64,000 bases of DNA, from positions 1,178,001-1,242,000 of the forward strand of contig CM056875.1 in the NCBI GenBank assembly GCA_029876055.1. Reading direction: 5' to 3'. The translations under genes were made by a program, and so were the position numbers. The notes beneath the pieces are model-generated. The model searched no databases and was not told the DNA's origin. It saw nothing but the letters and a program-made list of their open reading frames with translations. Positions 47,441-56,942 of this stretch are shown here, piece after piece. Source of the stretch: Madurella fahalii. Taxonomy: Eukaryota > Ascomycota > Sordariomycetes > Sordariales. Each line of letters opens with the position of its first letter. Positions within the stretch are counted from its first letter, which is position 1.

Positions 47441-49264
47441 ATGAGCAGCAAATTCACATCGTATATGGCGACCCCGCTGGTCCAACTCCTATGCCTGACG
47501 CCGCTGGCTATCCTCCTCGTGCTGCCTCTCCTTTGGCGGGGGTTGGGCGCGCTGCTCGGGTGGTATCTACGCCAGAAGACAGACGGACGTCGCTGCCGCA
47601 TACTCGAACTCGCCGAGGCAGACGAGAAGAAGTACCGCGAGAGCAGGAGGAGCAGTAGCAGCAGCGGGGAAGGAGGAGAGAGCGACGGCTGGGAGAAGGT
47701 GGATGCGTCCTTGGTTGGGACAGCCAAAAACGGCGGGAAGGGTGACATTGACTGGGATGGCATTGTGGGCTTCTTCCACCCATTCTGGTGAGTTGTGCTG
47801 GCTTGAAATTCCTGGAGGTACGAACCTGTCTGACAGAACAAGTAATGCCGGAGGAGGCGGAGAGAGAGTCCTCTGGGCTGCCATCCGGGCCACGCAACAA
47901 CGCTGGCCAAAGGCCAAGTGCGTTGTCTATACCGGCGATCACGACGTGACCAAGGATGCCATCCTGGCCAGAGTGAAGGCAAGCTGTTCAGCCCCCTTTC
48001 TATATTCCTCCCTGCTGACAGCCTCCCTCAGAACCGCTTCAACATCCACCTCCACCCGCCCACCATCAACTTCTTCTACCTCTCAACTCGTCACTGGGTC
48101 CTAGCCTCGACCTGGCCGCGTTTCACCCTCGCCGGCCAGTCTCTCGGCTCGCTCATCATGGCCTGGGACGCCTTCTCCCTCCTCGTCCCCGACGTCTTCG
48201 TCGACACGATGGGCTACGCCTTTGCCCTCGGCCTCTCCAAGCTCCTCTTCCCGGACGTGCCCACAGGCGCCTACGTGCACTACCCTACCATCTCAACCGA
48301 CATGCTCGACTCCCTCGACCCCACGTCGGCCGTCGGCTCGCAGGGCGTCAACGCCGGGCAGGGCGTGGGCCCGCGGGGCGCCATCAAGAAGCTCTACTGG
48401 CGGCTGTTCGCTAAGGCCTACTCCCGCGTGGGCGCCTCGGCAGACGTGGTCATGACCAACTCGACCTGGACGCAGAGCCACATCCAGAAGCTGTGGGGAC
48501 CGCTGCGGCAGAACAAGACCCCCACTGCGGTAGTCTACCCACCTGTGGCGGTCCGCGAGCTGGAGCACGAGGTCGAGGTGTCCCCCGCGAGCGAGGGAAG
48601 GCGGGAGAAGGTGCTGCTCTACATCGCGCAGTTCCGCCCGGAGAAGAACCACGCCCTGATCCTGCAGTCGTTTGCCGAGTTTGTGAAGCGGGGCAGCGAG
48701 GCCGCCAAGGGCGCGAGGCTGGTGCTGGTGGGCAGCGTCAGGGATGACCATGACTCTAAGAGGGTGTATCAGCTGCGGCTGCTGGTCAACGAGCTGCATA
48801 TCCGGGATCGGGTCGAGTTCCACCTGGATGCGTCGTGGCCTGAGATTCTGGAATGGCTGCGCCGCGCGTCGGTTGGCGTGAATGGCATGTGGAACGAGCA
48901 TTTTGGTATTGGCGTGGTCGAGTACCAGGCGGCGGGGCTGATCTCGGTAGTGCATGATAGTGGTGGGCCGAAGCTGGATATTGTGGTCGATGTGGAGGGG
49001 GAACCGACAGGTATTTACGGCCCTTTCTTTTTCTGGTTTGCTGAAGCGCGGAGATGCTGACTTGGTATTTTCAAAGGTTTCCATGCAACTTCCTCAACGG
49101 AGTTTGCTGAAGGTTATGAAAAAGCGCTGAGCCTGCCAAATCCTTACGCTGTCCGTCGACGGGCGAGGCAATCGGCTAAGCGTTTCACCGAGGAGGAATT
49201 TGCTAGGCGATGGACAGAGCAGATGGAGAAGCTGGTGCTGGCGAAGGGTGGGAAAAGGGTGTGA
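47441..49264 (+). CDS. alg11: ALG11 alpha-1,2-mannosyltransferase (549 aa)
   Basis: Adds the fourth and fifth mannose to the dolichol-linked N-glycan precursor on the cytosolic face of the ER, using GDP-mannose. Exons: 47441-47787, 47843-47978, 48032-49010, 49077-49264 (1650 nt). Introns: 47788-47842 (GTGAGT), 47979-48031 (GCAAGC...TGCTGACAG...CAG, a GC-AG intron) and 49011-49076. The N-terminal membrane segment is [20 protein letters not shown]. Spliced exons give [15 protein letters not shown], the glycine-rich donor loop of the family, then [22 protein letters not shown] and the EX7E-type motif EHFGIGVVE. Start chosen at the first Met before the membrane segment. It is convergent with trm2. 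Confidence 0.93.
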
Positions 49265-49507
49265 TGTGGCGCGCTGTTTTCTTTCTTCTCTCTGTCCTGG
49301 TCGTCTCCTTGAATAGATACATGGATACCCCTTTTCTTATGCATCGGTTGCAGATGGCAGGTGTTTTGGATCTGTATGCTCTAGGGTTGGTACTTCTTGC
49401 AAATGAAGGCCGTTGATGGCATGCACAGCATAATAATACATGAGGGAAATCCCCGCTGGGTGTATTCATCATTGCTACAAGATTGCAGACGAGATTTATA
49501 GGTCACC

Positions 49508-51436
49508 TCAACCATCGACCCGATTCAGCACCGCTACTCCCTCGACGTGCCCCGTCTGCGGGAAGAAATCAAACCCCCTAATACTCTCAATCTCGTATCT
49601 TACACTCTTCTTCTTCTCCCCTTCCCCAGCATTCTCGCTCGACCTAGCCTCACCACTACTACTACCACCACCACCACTAGCACCCTCCACTTCTCCCCTC
49701 ACCAGCACCCCCACATCCCTCGCCTGCGTGTGCACGTTGCAGCTCACGTACACCACCCGCCTCGGCGCGAAGCGGAGCAGCTGGCTCAGGAAGCTCGCGT
49801 CGCAGCCCTTGCGCGGCGGGTCCAGGACCACGACCGTCTCATCCGGGTCGTACGCGCTGACGCTCTTGAAGAGCTCCGGGGCGTCGGCCGCGATGAAGCG
49901 GCACTGGTCCTCGCTCAGGCCGTTGAGGGCCGCGTTGCGCCGCGCGTACGCGATCGACTTGTCGGCGATGTCGATGCCGATGCTGCCGCCGCCTCCGCCC
50001 GACGACGAGAAAACGGAGGACTGGGTGATCGTGAAGAGCCCCGAGCCCGAGTAGGCGTCTATGAGGTTGCGGATGGGTTTGGCGGTGGGGTTGGTGGGTG
50101 AGGTGGGTGGGAGGATGTGCGAGCGGATGTAGGCGGTGAAGGGGGGGAGGATGGAGTTGTTGTTTTGGAAGAAGAAGCCCGCTGGGTTGGTGAAGACGAA
50201 CGAGTCGACGTATTCGGTGCTGGTGGCGTTGGAATCGGTTATGCACGTCTTGAAGTCGACGTGCGTGTCCGTCTCGACACGGATGGCGTCAGGAGGGATA
50301 CCCTCTGGTACGGGGACAACCTCGGAAGGCGAGGATTTGGTGACGCGCTTGGTGCTTTCGCGGAGCAGGATGGTCGCGCCCTTGGTGTACTTGCCGTACT
50401 CGACTGCTAGGCGGGCGCGCTCGTCGGTAAGACCCTTGCGCACGGCGTCGGTGGCGATCGGGCAGTCCTCGATGTCCAATACTTGGCGAGACGTCTTCGG
50501 GGTGAAGCCGAACGGCGGCATCTTCTCATGCGCCTTCTTAGGCCCCCGTCGGGGGTTGTTGGGCGGCCCGTCAAAGTGAGGCGTGAGCTTCGTGCGGTAG
50601 TTGTACTGCAGAGGGCTGCCGATGGTGTCGAGCACCTCTGGGACGAGCTCAGGTGGCAGCTGTGAGAAGTTCTGGTATGCCTTGACGACGATGTTCTTTT
50701 TGATCTTGAGCTGCTCTTGGTAGTCTAGCATCTGGAATTGGCACCCGGAGCACTTGGCAAAGTAGGGGCATTTGATCCGGCTGTCGTCACGAATCGCGGA
50801 AGGCTTCACGACCGAGATGAAGTCGGCGGCAGTATAGCCTTCGTCAAGATTGTGACGATACACCTTGACTTTCACCCTGTCCCCGGGAACGGCGAAGGGC
50901 ACCACATATATGTGGTCTGACCCCTTTTGCTTTGCCAATCCATCACCTGACGACGACAGTTCGATAACATCAACCTCAATATCACTGCCCACCTCGGGCA
51001 AAGTCGCCGTCTCACCCCCAGCAGCACTATCAGAGGCTGCATCCGAAATCTTCTGAGAGGCTAGGAGAGCCTGCACATCGGCCAGGAGCACCTCCTCATG
51101 CGACCCCTCCTGGGGCGCCTTCTGCTTTCTCCTGTGCTTGGCGGGCTCGCGATGAGAACCGTGGAACGGTCGTTTCCCGTGTTGTTTTGGTCGGTTGGTT
51201 TGAGGGGCCTGGGGCACCTTGACAGCCTCTGCTGCGCTGGGCGCTGCAGCCATGGCCGACTGAGTTTTCATCCAGGACTTGAATGTATGGGATTGGTTGC
51301 GCAGGAGAGGAGTGAAAGCTGCAGAGGGTCTTGAGAAAATTCTGATGCCGCCGAGTCGCATGGGGGACTGAGGATCAATTTTGACTGCTGTTGCAACCAA
51401 AGATCCACCGAACTGTAAGTTCGTCTGTAGTTGCAA
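49508..51436 (-). CDS. trm2: tRNA (uracil-5-)-methyltransferase TRM2 (642 aa)
   Basis: Makes 5-methyluridine at position 54 in the T loop of tRNAs, using S-adenosylmethionine. A single exon. The N-terminal 120 residues are basic and variable. A TRAM-like segment (VPFAVPGDRVKVKVYRHN) precedes a cysteine cluster (CPYFAKCSGCQFQ), as in RlmD/Trm2 enzymes. The methyltransferase fold shows LIDAYSGSGLF (SAM site), GIDIADKSIAYA, the VVLDPPRKGCD motif and the catalytic Cys in VVYVSCN. A Ser/Gly-rich insert after the catalytic region is unusual in length. An in-frame Met at 51361 is an alternative start. The gene lies downstream of the CENP-Q-family gene on the same strand. Confidence 0.92.
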   Translation of the reverse strand: MQLQTNLQFGGSLVATAVKIDPQSPMRLGGIRIFSRPSAAFTPLLRNQSHTFKSWMKTQSAMAAAPSAAEAVKVPQAPQTNRPKQHGKRPFHGSHREPAKHRRKQKAPQEGSHEEVLLADVQALLASQKISDAASDSAAGGETATLPEVGSDIEVDVIELSSSGDGLAKQKGSDHIYVVPFAVPGDRVKVKVYRHNLDEGYTAADFISVVKPSAIRDDSRIKCPYFAKCSGCQFQMLDYQEQLKIKKNIVVKAYQNFSQLPPELVPEVLDTIGSPLQYNYRTKLTPHFDGPPNNPRRGPKKAHEKMPPFGFTPKTSRQVLDIEDCPIATDAVRKGLTDERARLAVEYGKYTKGATILLRESTKRVTKSSPSEVVPVPEGIPPDAIRVETDTHVDFKTCITDSNATSTEYVDSFVFTNPAGFFFQNNNSILPPFTAYIRSHILPPTSPTNPTAKPIRNLIDAYSGSGLFTITQSSVFSSSGGGGGSIGIDIADKSIAYARRNAALNGLSEDQCRFIAADAPELFKSVSAYDPDETVVVLDPPRKGCDASFLSQLLRFAPRRVVYVSCNVHTQARDVGVLVRGEVEGASGGGGSSSGEARSSENAGEGEKKKSVRYEIESIRGFDFFPQTGHVEGVAVLNRVDG

Positions 51437-51888
51437 GGCGCCTGCGTCGGGGAACAGTGGAAATTGTTCGTTGTGCGAATTCTTTTACGCCTCTTTTCGA
51501 GCTTAACATGGCAGTTTCAGTCTCACTCAAACACACTGGCGCACAGACCAATTCAATGCTCGCGGTCCCTGAATGCCAGCAACCGCATTGCACGCTTCTC
51601 AGTCCACAACCTATACTCTAAACGAAGGAAAATGAAAATAATCGACACCATAATCCTCTCATAAAGCCGAAGCATTACAGAGTCTAGTCGATAATGCATA
51701 CAGCGCATAGTGGCTGCTCTAGATTCTCTTGACAATGATCTCGCAGACCACACAGCACTGACCAACCTTCAACGCCTTATACAGTTCCCGCCCATACCAA
51801 GAATCCGTGACGTATCTCAGGGGGTATCATAACATTCCGTAAACCAGCCCGCCCAATGCTCTGAATGCACCCCTTACATCCATCACCT
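51437..51888. other. 452-bp spacer between trm2 and the CENP-Q-family gene
   Basis: This probably holds the trm2 promoter and the upstream gene's terminator. No gene is seen. Confidence 0.5.
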
Positions 51889-53881
51889 CTAACCCAGCAG
51901 CACCTGGTCATACTGCTCCGGCTCCAGATGCTGACACAGCGCCGCCTGCAGCGCCGCCCTGCTCTTGGCGATGGCCGGCAGCACGCCCTCGATCTGGCCC
52001 AGATTACTCCTCATGCTCTCCATATGGCTGCCAATCTGTTGCGATAGCGCGAGCAGCTCTTCCTCCTGGAGGTCCTACACCGAACGCGCGGTTAGCAGCA
52101 CGGCCAAACACCAAAAGATAAAAGAGAGAACGAGAAAAACTCACTTTAAACACCCCACCAACACCCCCTTCCACTTTCCCCTTCTTAACAAACTCCAACC
52201 CCCTTTCGTCCCCTCCCTTCTCCTCCTCCCCATCAGCACCAATCCCACCCCCCACCCCGCCAGCCAGGAGGTGGCCCCTCTTCCCGCGTTCCCTCCACTC
52301 CCTCCTCTCAGCCTTCGCATTCCCCTCCAGCGTCTTGAGGAGCTTATACTCCCTCTCCAGCTCCCTCTCCTCCCTCTCCCTCTCCCCCTTCAGCAGCGCC
52401 ACCGAATGCAGCAGCGGATCCAGCGCCCTCTCCAGCCGCCCGATCGCGTCTACCGTCTTTTCAAAGTCCAGCTCCGTCTCGTGGCCCCCCTCCCCCGCTC
52501 TCTTCTTGGATTTGGCAGAGGACGGGCCGGCGGTCGGGGGCGGGAAGGGCATGCCCTTGGCGAGCTTGGAGTGCAGGCGCGCGGAGAAGGTGCGGAGGAT
52601 GGTCTGGGCCTGGTCGTGGCGGGCGTCGCTGCGGTCGCTGAGGCGGAGGAGGACCGGGCGGGAGGCGTCGGTGACAAGGGCCGAGACCGCGGCGATGGCT
52701 TCGGGCGAGAGCGGGGTCCATTTGGAGGTGATTGTGGCGCGGGGGATCTGACGGGTGCGCGAGCTGAGGTGGCGGTATTTAATTTGGGGTTCAGGGGTCG
52801 GTTCTTGGGTTTGTTCTGTTTCTCTTTCCCCTCTTTGAGCGGTTTCGGCGGCGGAGGAGTGACGACGGGGTTTGGGGTTGGATTTGGATTTGGGTACTGT
52901 CTGCGGCTGGGTATCTTTCTCGGATGGGCTGTCGTTGTTGGGGCTGAGGGAGGACCTTCCGCGCCCTGTCTTCGTTCCCTGGTTGCTCGATTGTGAGGCT
53001 CCCGCTTGGTTTTGCGCTTTGGAAATGGATACTTCTGCTAGCGACGAGCGGCCACGCTTCGGCTTCTTGGATGGGCCGGGCCGTTCTTTCTCAGCGCTAG
53101 CAGCCGCTGGCGCCGCTTCGCTCGCAGCCCACCATGGCTTCTCATCTGCAGATCGACGCTCTCTTCTACTTCGACGTGTGGAGTTTTCTAGAGCTTGGCC
53201 TTCTGCTTCTGCCAGTTCAGGACGTGCGAATTTCGATGCTGCTTTGGCCTTTGCCGAGTCCGCTTGTGCCTTGCTACGGGCCTCCTTCATGGGAGTTTCC
53301 CTCTGATTGTCGTCGGCAGGAGGACGCCCTCTCCTGTTACGATGGGCCGTTGTCTCTATTGCAACCTCTTCCTCGGCTTGTGTGTCTTGATGAAAGGTAT
53401 TGGCCGAAGGTTTGTTCCGTTTGGATCTACTGCCCCCCTCGCCATCCTCTTCCCAATTCTCCGCCGCACCTCCCTTATCTTCCCGCATCCTCTTGCGTGG
53501 TCGTGCTTCGGTAGTCTCTTCCTCGTCCGCCTGGGTATCACGGGCCTTAGGCGGCCGCCCCCTCTTCCTCGTCGCCAGGGCAGAGGGCTTTCCAGCGTGG
53601 TTATTATGTGCAGGCGGCGCTTCCTCTTGCAGTCCTACACCATTCCTCCTTGGCTGCCCTCGTTTCTTTGGAGCCGAATCAGCTTCTGACGATTTCTTGC
53701 CGGTTGGTTTCTGCGCTGATGCATCTTTCGATGAGCCCGACGCGCTTTCCGCGGCCTTGGACGCGCTCGGGGAACGACCACGTCGCCGTTTTTGAATCGG
53801 TCTGCCAGGTGCCTAGTACTTTGTCAATACGATTTCCTTGAATGATTGTTTGAGACTGACCATTGGTGCAGCTTTACTCAT
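51889..53881 (-). CDS. CENP-Q family inner-kinetochore protein (624 aa)
   Basis: A subunit of the constitutive centromere-associated network (CCAN/COMA), equivalent to human CENP-Q, yeast Okp1 and fission-yeast Fta7. Exon 1 53881-53861 (21 nt), intron 53813-53860 (48 nt), exon 2 53812-52145, intron 52075-52144 (GTGAGT...TGCTAACC...TAG), exon 3 52074-51889. The N-terminal half is disordered and very basic, with AT-hook-like motifs (RRRGRSP, KRGRPPK, RRGRPPA) fitting DNA contact. The core (from about residue 350) contains YRHLSSRTRQIPRATITSKW and a long coiled coil. The second splice adds DLQEEELLALSQQIGSHME and the C-terminal helix. The family is secure by pattern (PF13094-like); no symbol is given because naming varies. 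Confidence 0.82.
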
Positions 53882-54521
53882 GTGCAGCCAAAGGATGGCT
53901 CGGAATTGATGCTATCGCGCGGCCACTTTCAATGCTATGATGAATACGCCCCACTGTGGCTGAGGTTAACAACGGCGACGGGAGTCGCGTCCCCTCGAAC
54001 AAAACGCGGAATTTGAGACTGGGGTTGTCCGAGCCCTGGGACAATGGCCCACTTAACGAAGATTCGGTGCCAGCTGTTGCCCAGGGACACGGGCTGTAAG
54101 TCCACAGTGTTTAACCGGAACAGGCTACGCGACGTTTTACCAGGCCCCTGTCAACGCCATAGCATCGTAGCAGAAGCTACGCTAGCCGTCGCGGTAATCA
54201 AAGGAATACATAAGTAAAAAGAAAAAAGTAGTCCGCGTTCGCAAACTTCGGTCGCGGTCTCCATCCTTCCCTCTTACTCGCACGCTGGCCTTTGCGACAG
54301 GAGTCTGCTATCGCCCCCTGCGCTCCTTACACCTTTACTCTACCAACCCACGCCGCAGTTGTCGATTATTTCTAGGCAGCCTCGGACCCCTCATCTTTAC
54401 ATCATCCTAATTCGCCGAATTGTCCGGTTGTCACGTTTCTCTGTCTCTTCTCATCACAACTCGGAAGCTGCCATAAGCAAACCACCAGCAGCCCGTACCG
54501 CCTATCCATAATCGTGTAATA
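53882..54521. promoter_or_regulatory. Divergent promoter between the CENP-Q-family gene and the ER-type gene
   Basis: A stretch of 640 bp with a pyrimidine-rich tract at about 54300-54420 on the right side. No specific sites were recognised. Confidence 0.45.
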
Positions 54522-55510
54522 ATGCGTTTCTCCACAACCGCCCTGCTGGCGCTGCCGCTACTTGCGGCGGCCGCCGAGAGCCCGTTCGAGCAGTACAAGG
54601 CCAAGTTCCAAAACTTCCTCAGCAGCTTCGGCGGGTCGGGGCCCGTCGCCGACAAGGCGGGTGCGCCCGCGACGCCCAGCGCCGGCACCGCCAAGGGGAA
54701 GAAGGTGGTAGAGGCGAAGCCGATCCAGACGCTCACGCTCGATAGCTGGAAGGATACGCTGTACGCCCCCGTCAAGGCCGAGGCGACGCAGCCCGAGGAG
54801 TGGATGGTGTTGGTGAGCGGGCGGAACAAGTCATGCTATGGTTCGTGACCGGCCCAGCTCAACTCTGCTTCTGCAACTACTCGCCCGTTTTTTTTTTTTT
54901 TTTTTTTCCCATTCACTAACGAGTATTTACCGCCAATAGGCCACTGTCTCAAGGTCGAGAAGGCGTTTAATGAGTCGGCGACCAGGTTCGCCGTGCTGCC
55001 GCAATCGCCGCACCTCGGATACATCAACTGTGACGACGAGCCGGTGCTGTGCAACAGCTGGATGGTGGCAGCGGGCAACCTGTACTTCTTTGAGATGCTT
55101 CCGGCCCCGGCGCCCGTCGACATCTACTACAAGCGCCTGAATCTCACGACGACCACGGCGCAGGACATTGTCGACGCGTACACGGGCAAGGGCGAAGACG
55201 CAAAGTTCCACAAGTACGAGAGCTACTTCCACCCGTTTGACGGCGTCGTGGCCAAGTACGGCCTCTCGGTCCCCTTCGGATACGTGCTTTGGGCCCTGAA
55301 TGCTATCCCCTCGTGGGGCATGATGTTGCTGGTTTCTTTCATCAGCAGGTCGATGATGTGAGTTTTGATCATCCATCGAACACGTGATGCGTGTGACTTT
55401 TGTGCTGACGTCTGCCTGTTAGGAACCGCCGCATGGGTGGCATGGACCGGCCGGGCAATGCCGCGGGCGCCGCGCCGCGCGCTGCTCCCCCGGGAGACGG
55501 CCGCTCTTAG
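54522..55510 (+). CDS. Conserved-type ER/secretory membrane protein, thioredoxin-like region (274 aa)
   Basis: Exons: 54522-54840, 54940-55357, 55423-55510 (825 nt). Intron 1 (54841-54939) carries a T19 tract (54889-54907) and CACTAAC; intron 2 is 55358-55422. An N-terminal signal peptide (MRFSTTALLALPLLAAAAE) directs it to the secretory pathway. The middle (about residues 65-200) reads like a thioredoxin fold without a CxxC: DSWKDTLYAPVKAEATQPEE, GHCLKVEKAFNES and an AGNLYFFEMLP segment. It is followed by one hydrophobic stretch (LWALNAIPSWGMMLLVSFI) and a short Gly/Arg/Pro tail. Topology suggests lumenal domain, single helix, short cytosolic tail. Function is not recognised; a lumenal redox or chaperone role is only a guess from the fold. 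Confidence 0.75.
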
Positions 55511-55745
55511 ATAGAGTTGCTCAGTGAGGTGTGTGTTATGTAGGAATTTTCCCATGCTAGTATCATAATTACTGGGGGGGGGGGTTCTCGGCCGGGTCTC
55601 GTTTCTTGTTTGCTGGGATTCAGCGGGTAAACCTGGTGGGCTGGAAGACGGGGGGATTTGATCGATATTTTGTGCACTGTTGCCGTCTCGGGGCTAGGTA
55701 TGAGTACATGCGCGTGGTTCATGGACATAGCGGACCAGAATCATA

Positions 55746-56348
55746 TCAATTCTTCCCTTTGCACGCCTCCCGCAGATTTGCTAGGCCCTCAAGCACCTGT
55801 TCTCGCAGCTGGCCGTTAGCCAGGCGGCCGTAGCGCAGGTCGCTCATTGCGCCCACCGTCTGCCGGACAGAAGCCAGAAGAGCGGCTTCCTCTTCCTCCA
55901 TCAGTTGCAGCTCGCTCTCGAGTTCACTGATGGCGCCTTCCATGTCAGGCAGGATGGAGGCGACGCTGTGCTTTGGATTCCGTGGCGCGTTCCCAAGCTG
56001 CGGGAGGGGTTAGCTTAAGAAGGGTCGTCTTCTTCGCAATGCGGAGCTCACCATTCGTTCGATTTCAAGCTCATCGTCCTGTTCCTGGGCATCCGCTTCC
56101 CGTCGTGACCTGATCACGGCCCGGCGCATCGCCTTGCCATGCTTGGCCTCTTCGTCGATCTGCTCGGCCACCAAGTCTACAAGTGCATTCCTCTGGCTCT
56201 GCAGATCGCGGTAGAGACTGCGAATCTGGGGCGATGATTGCAGCGACCGCGGAAACAGGCCAACAAACTCCTGCAGCGAGATGATGGCAGGCAGCTGTGC
56301 GGGGACCAGCAGGTAGTTGCTCAGTATCTTTTGCTCGGTTGGTGCCAT
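55746..56348 (-). CDS. cnl2: Cnl2/NKP2 family kinetochore protein (182 aa)
   Basis: A small coiled-coil subunit of the inner kinetochore (fission-yeast Cnl2, budding-yeast Nkp2; CCAN). Exon 1 56348-56052 ends ELEIERM; intron 55998-56051 (GTGAGC...GCTAACC...GCAG); exon 2 55997-55746. The N terminus EQKILSNYLLVPAQLPAIIS and FPRSLQSSPQIRSLYRDLQ are typical of the family (PF09447); the rest is heptad-rich coiled coil, with an ELESELQLMEEEEAALL block. Length fits the family. It is divergent from eaf3 and lies less than 2 kb from the start of the CENP-Q-family gene. Confidence 0.88.
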
Positions 56349-56942
56349 TTTGCGAGACTAGTTTAGCCCGAGAAAAGTTGCATAAAACGGAGAGCAGCAA
56401 TAAGGCCGTGGGCCGACTAGTGCTGCATTACATGGAATACACCGGTTGCTAATTGGCGGGCTTTTACATCTGGATGGGAAGCGCCAGAGCAGTTGAGGAC
56501 GCGAAAAGCACGGGAACGGCCACCAGCATGTGGGAGAGGTGGCGCCGTTCTTGGGGGTTGCCCTCGCGTGTTCCCGTGATCTGTGCTCTGTCTGCTCCTT
56601 GGTCCAGACTTATTCTGGTCATCAACCCATCAACAGCATTCTTTGACGCGGCCCATTCTCATCGGGAATTGACAAAGGGCTCGTGCCGGGCATCCTTGCG
56701 ATACATCTAATGAGTCTACGCAAGGTTTGAAATTTCAACAACACATTTCGGCCCGGCGCTTCTCACGGCTCCCTCTCAAACGACGGCCTGGTGGCTTCCC
56801 CGTTCGTGCGTCGGAAGGCAACAGAGACTGTCGGGCAACTCAAATTAGCATCAAAAGCCGCATTCCCGCCCCGTCTTTCACCTTAATCCATCTGTTGCGG
56901 CAACCCTCCCAAAAAGAAAAAGAGGACAACCCGGTCTGCACT
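56349..56942. promoter_or_regulatory. Divergent cnl2/eaf3 promoter region
   Basis: A stretch of 594 bp between divergent start codons. No individual site was identified; an in-frame upstream reading frame precedes the eaf3 ATG but is not conserved in character. Confidence 0.5.
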
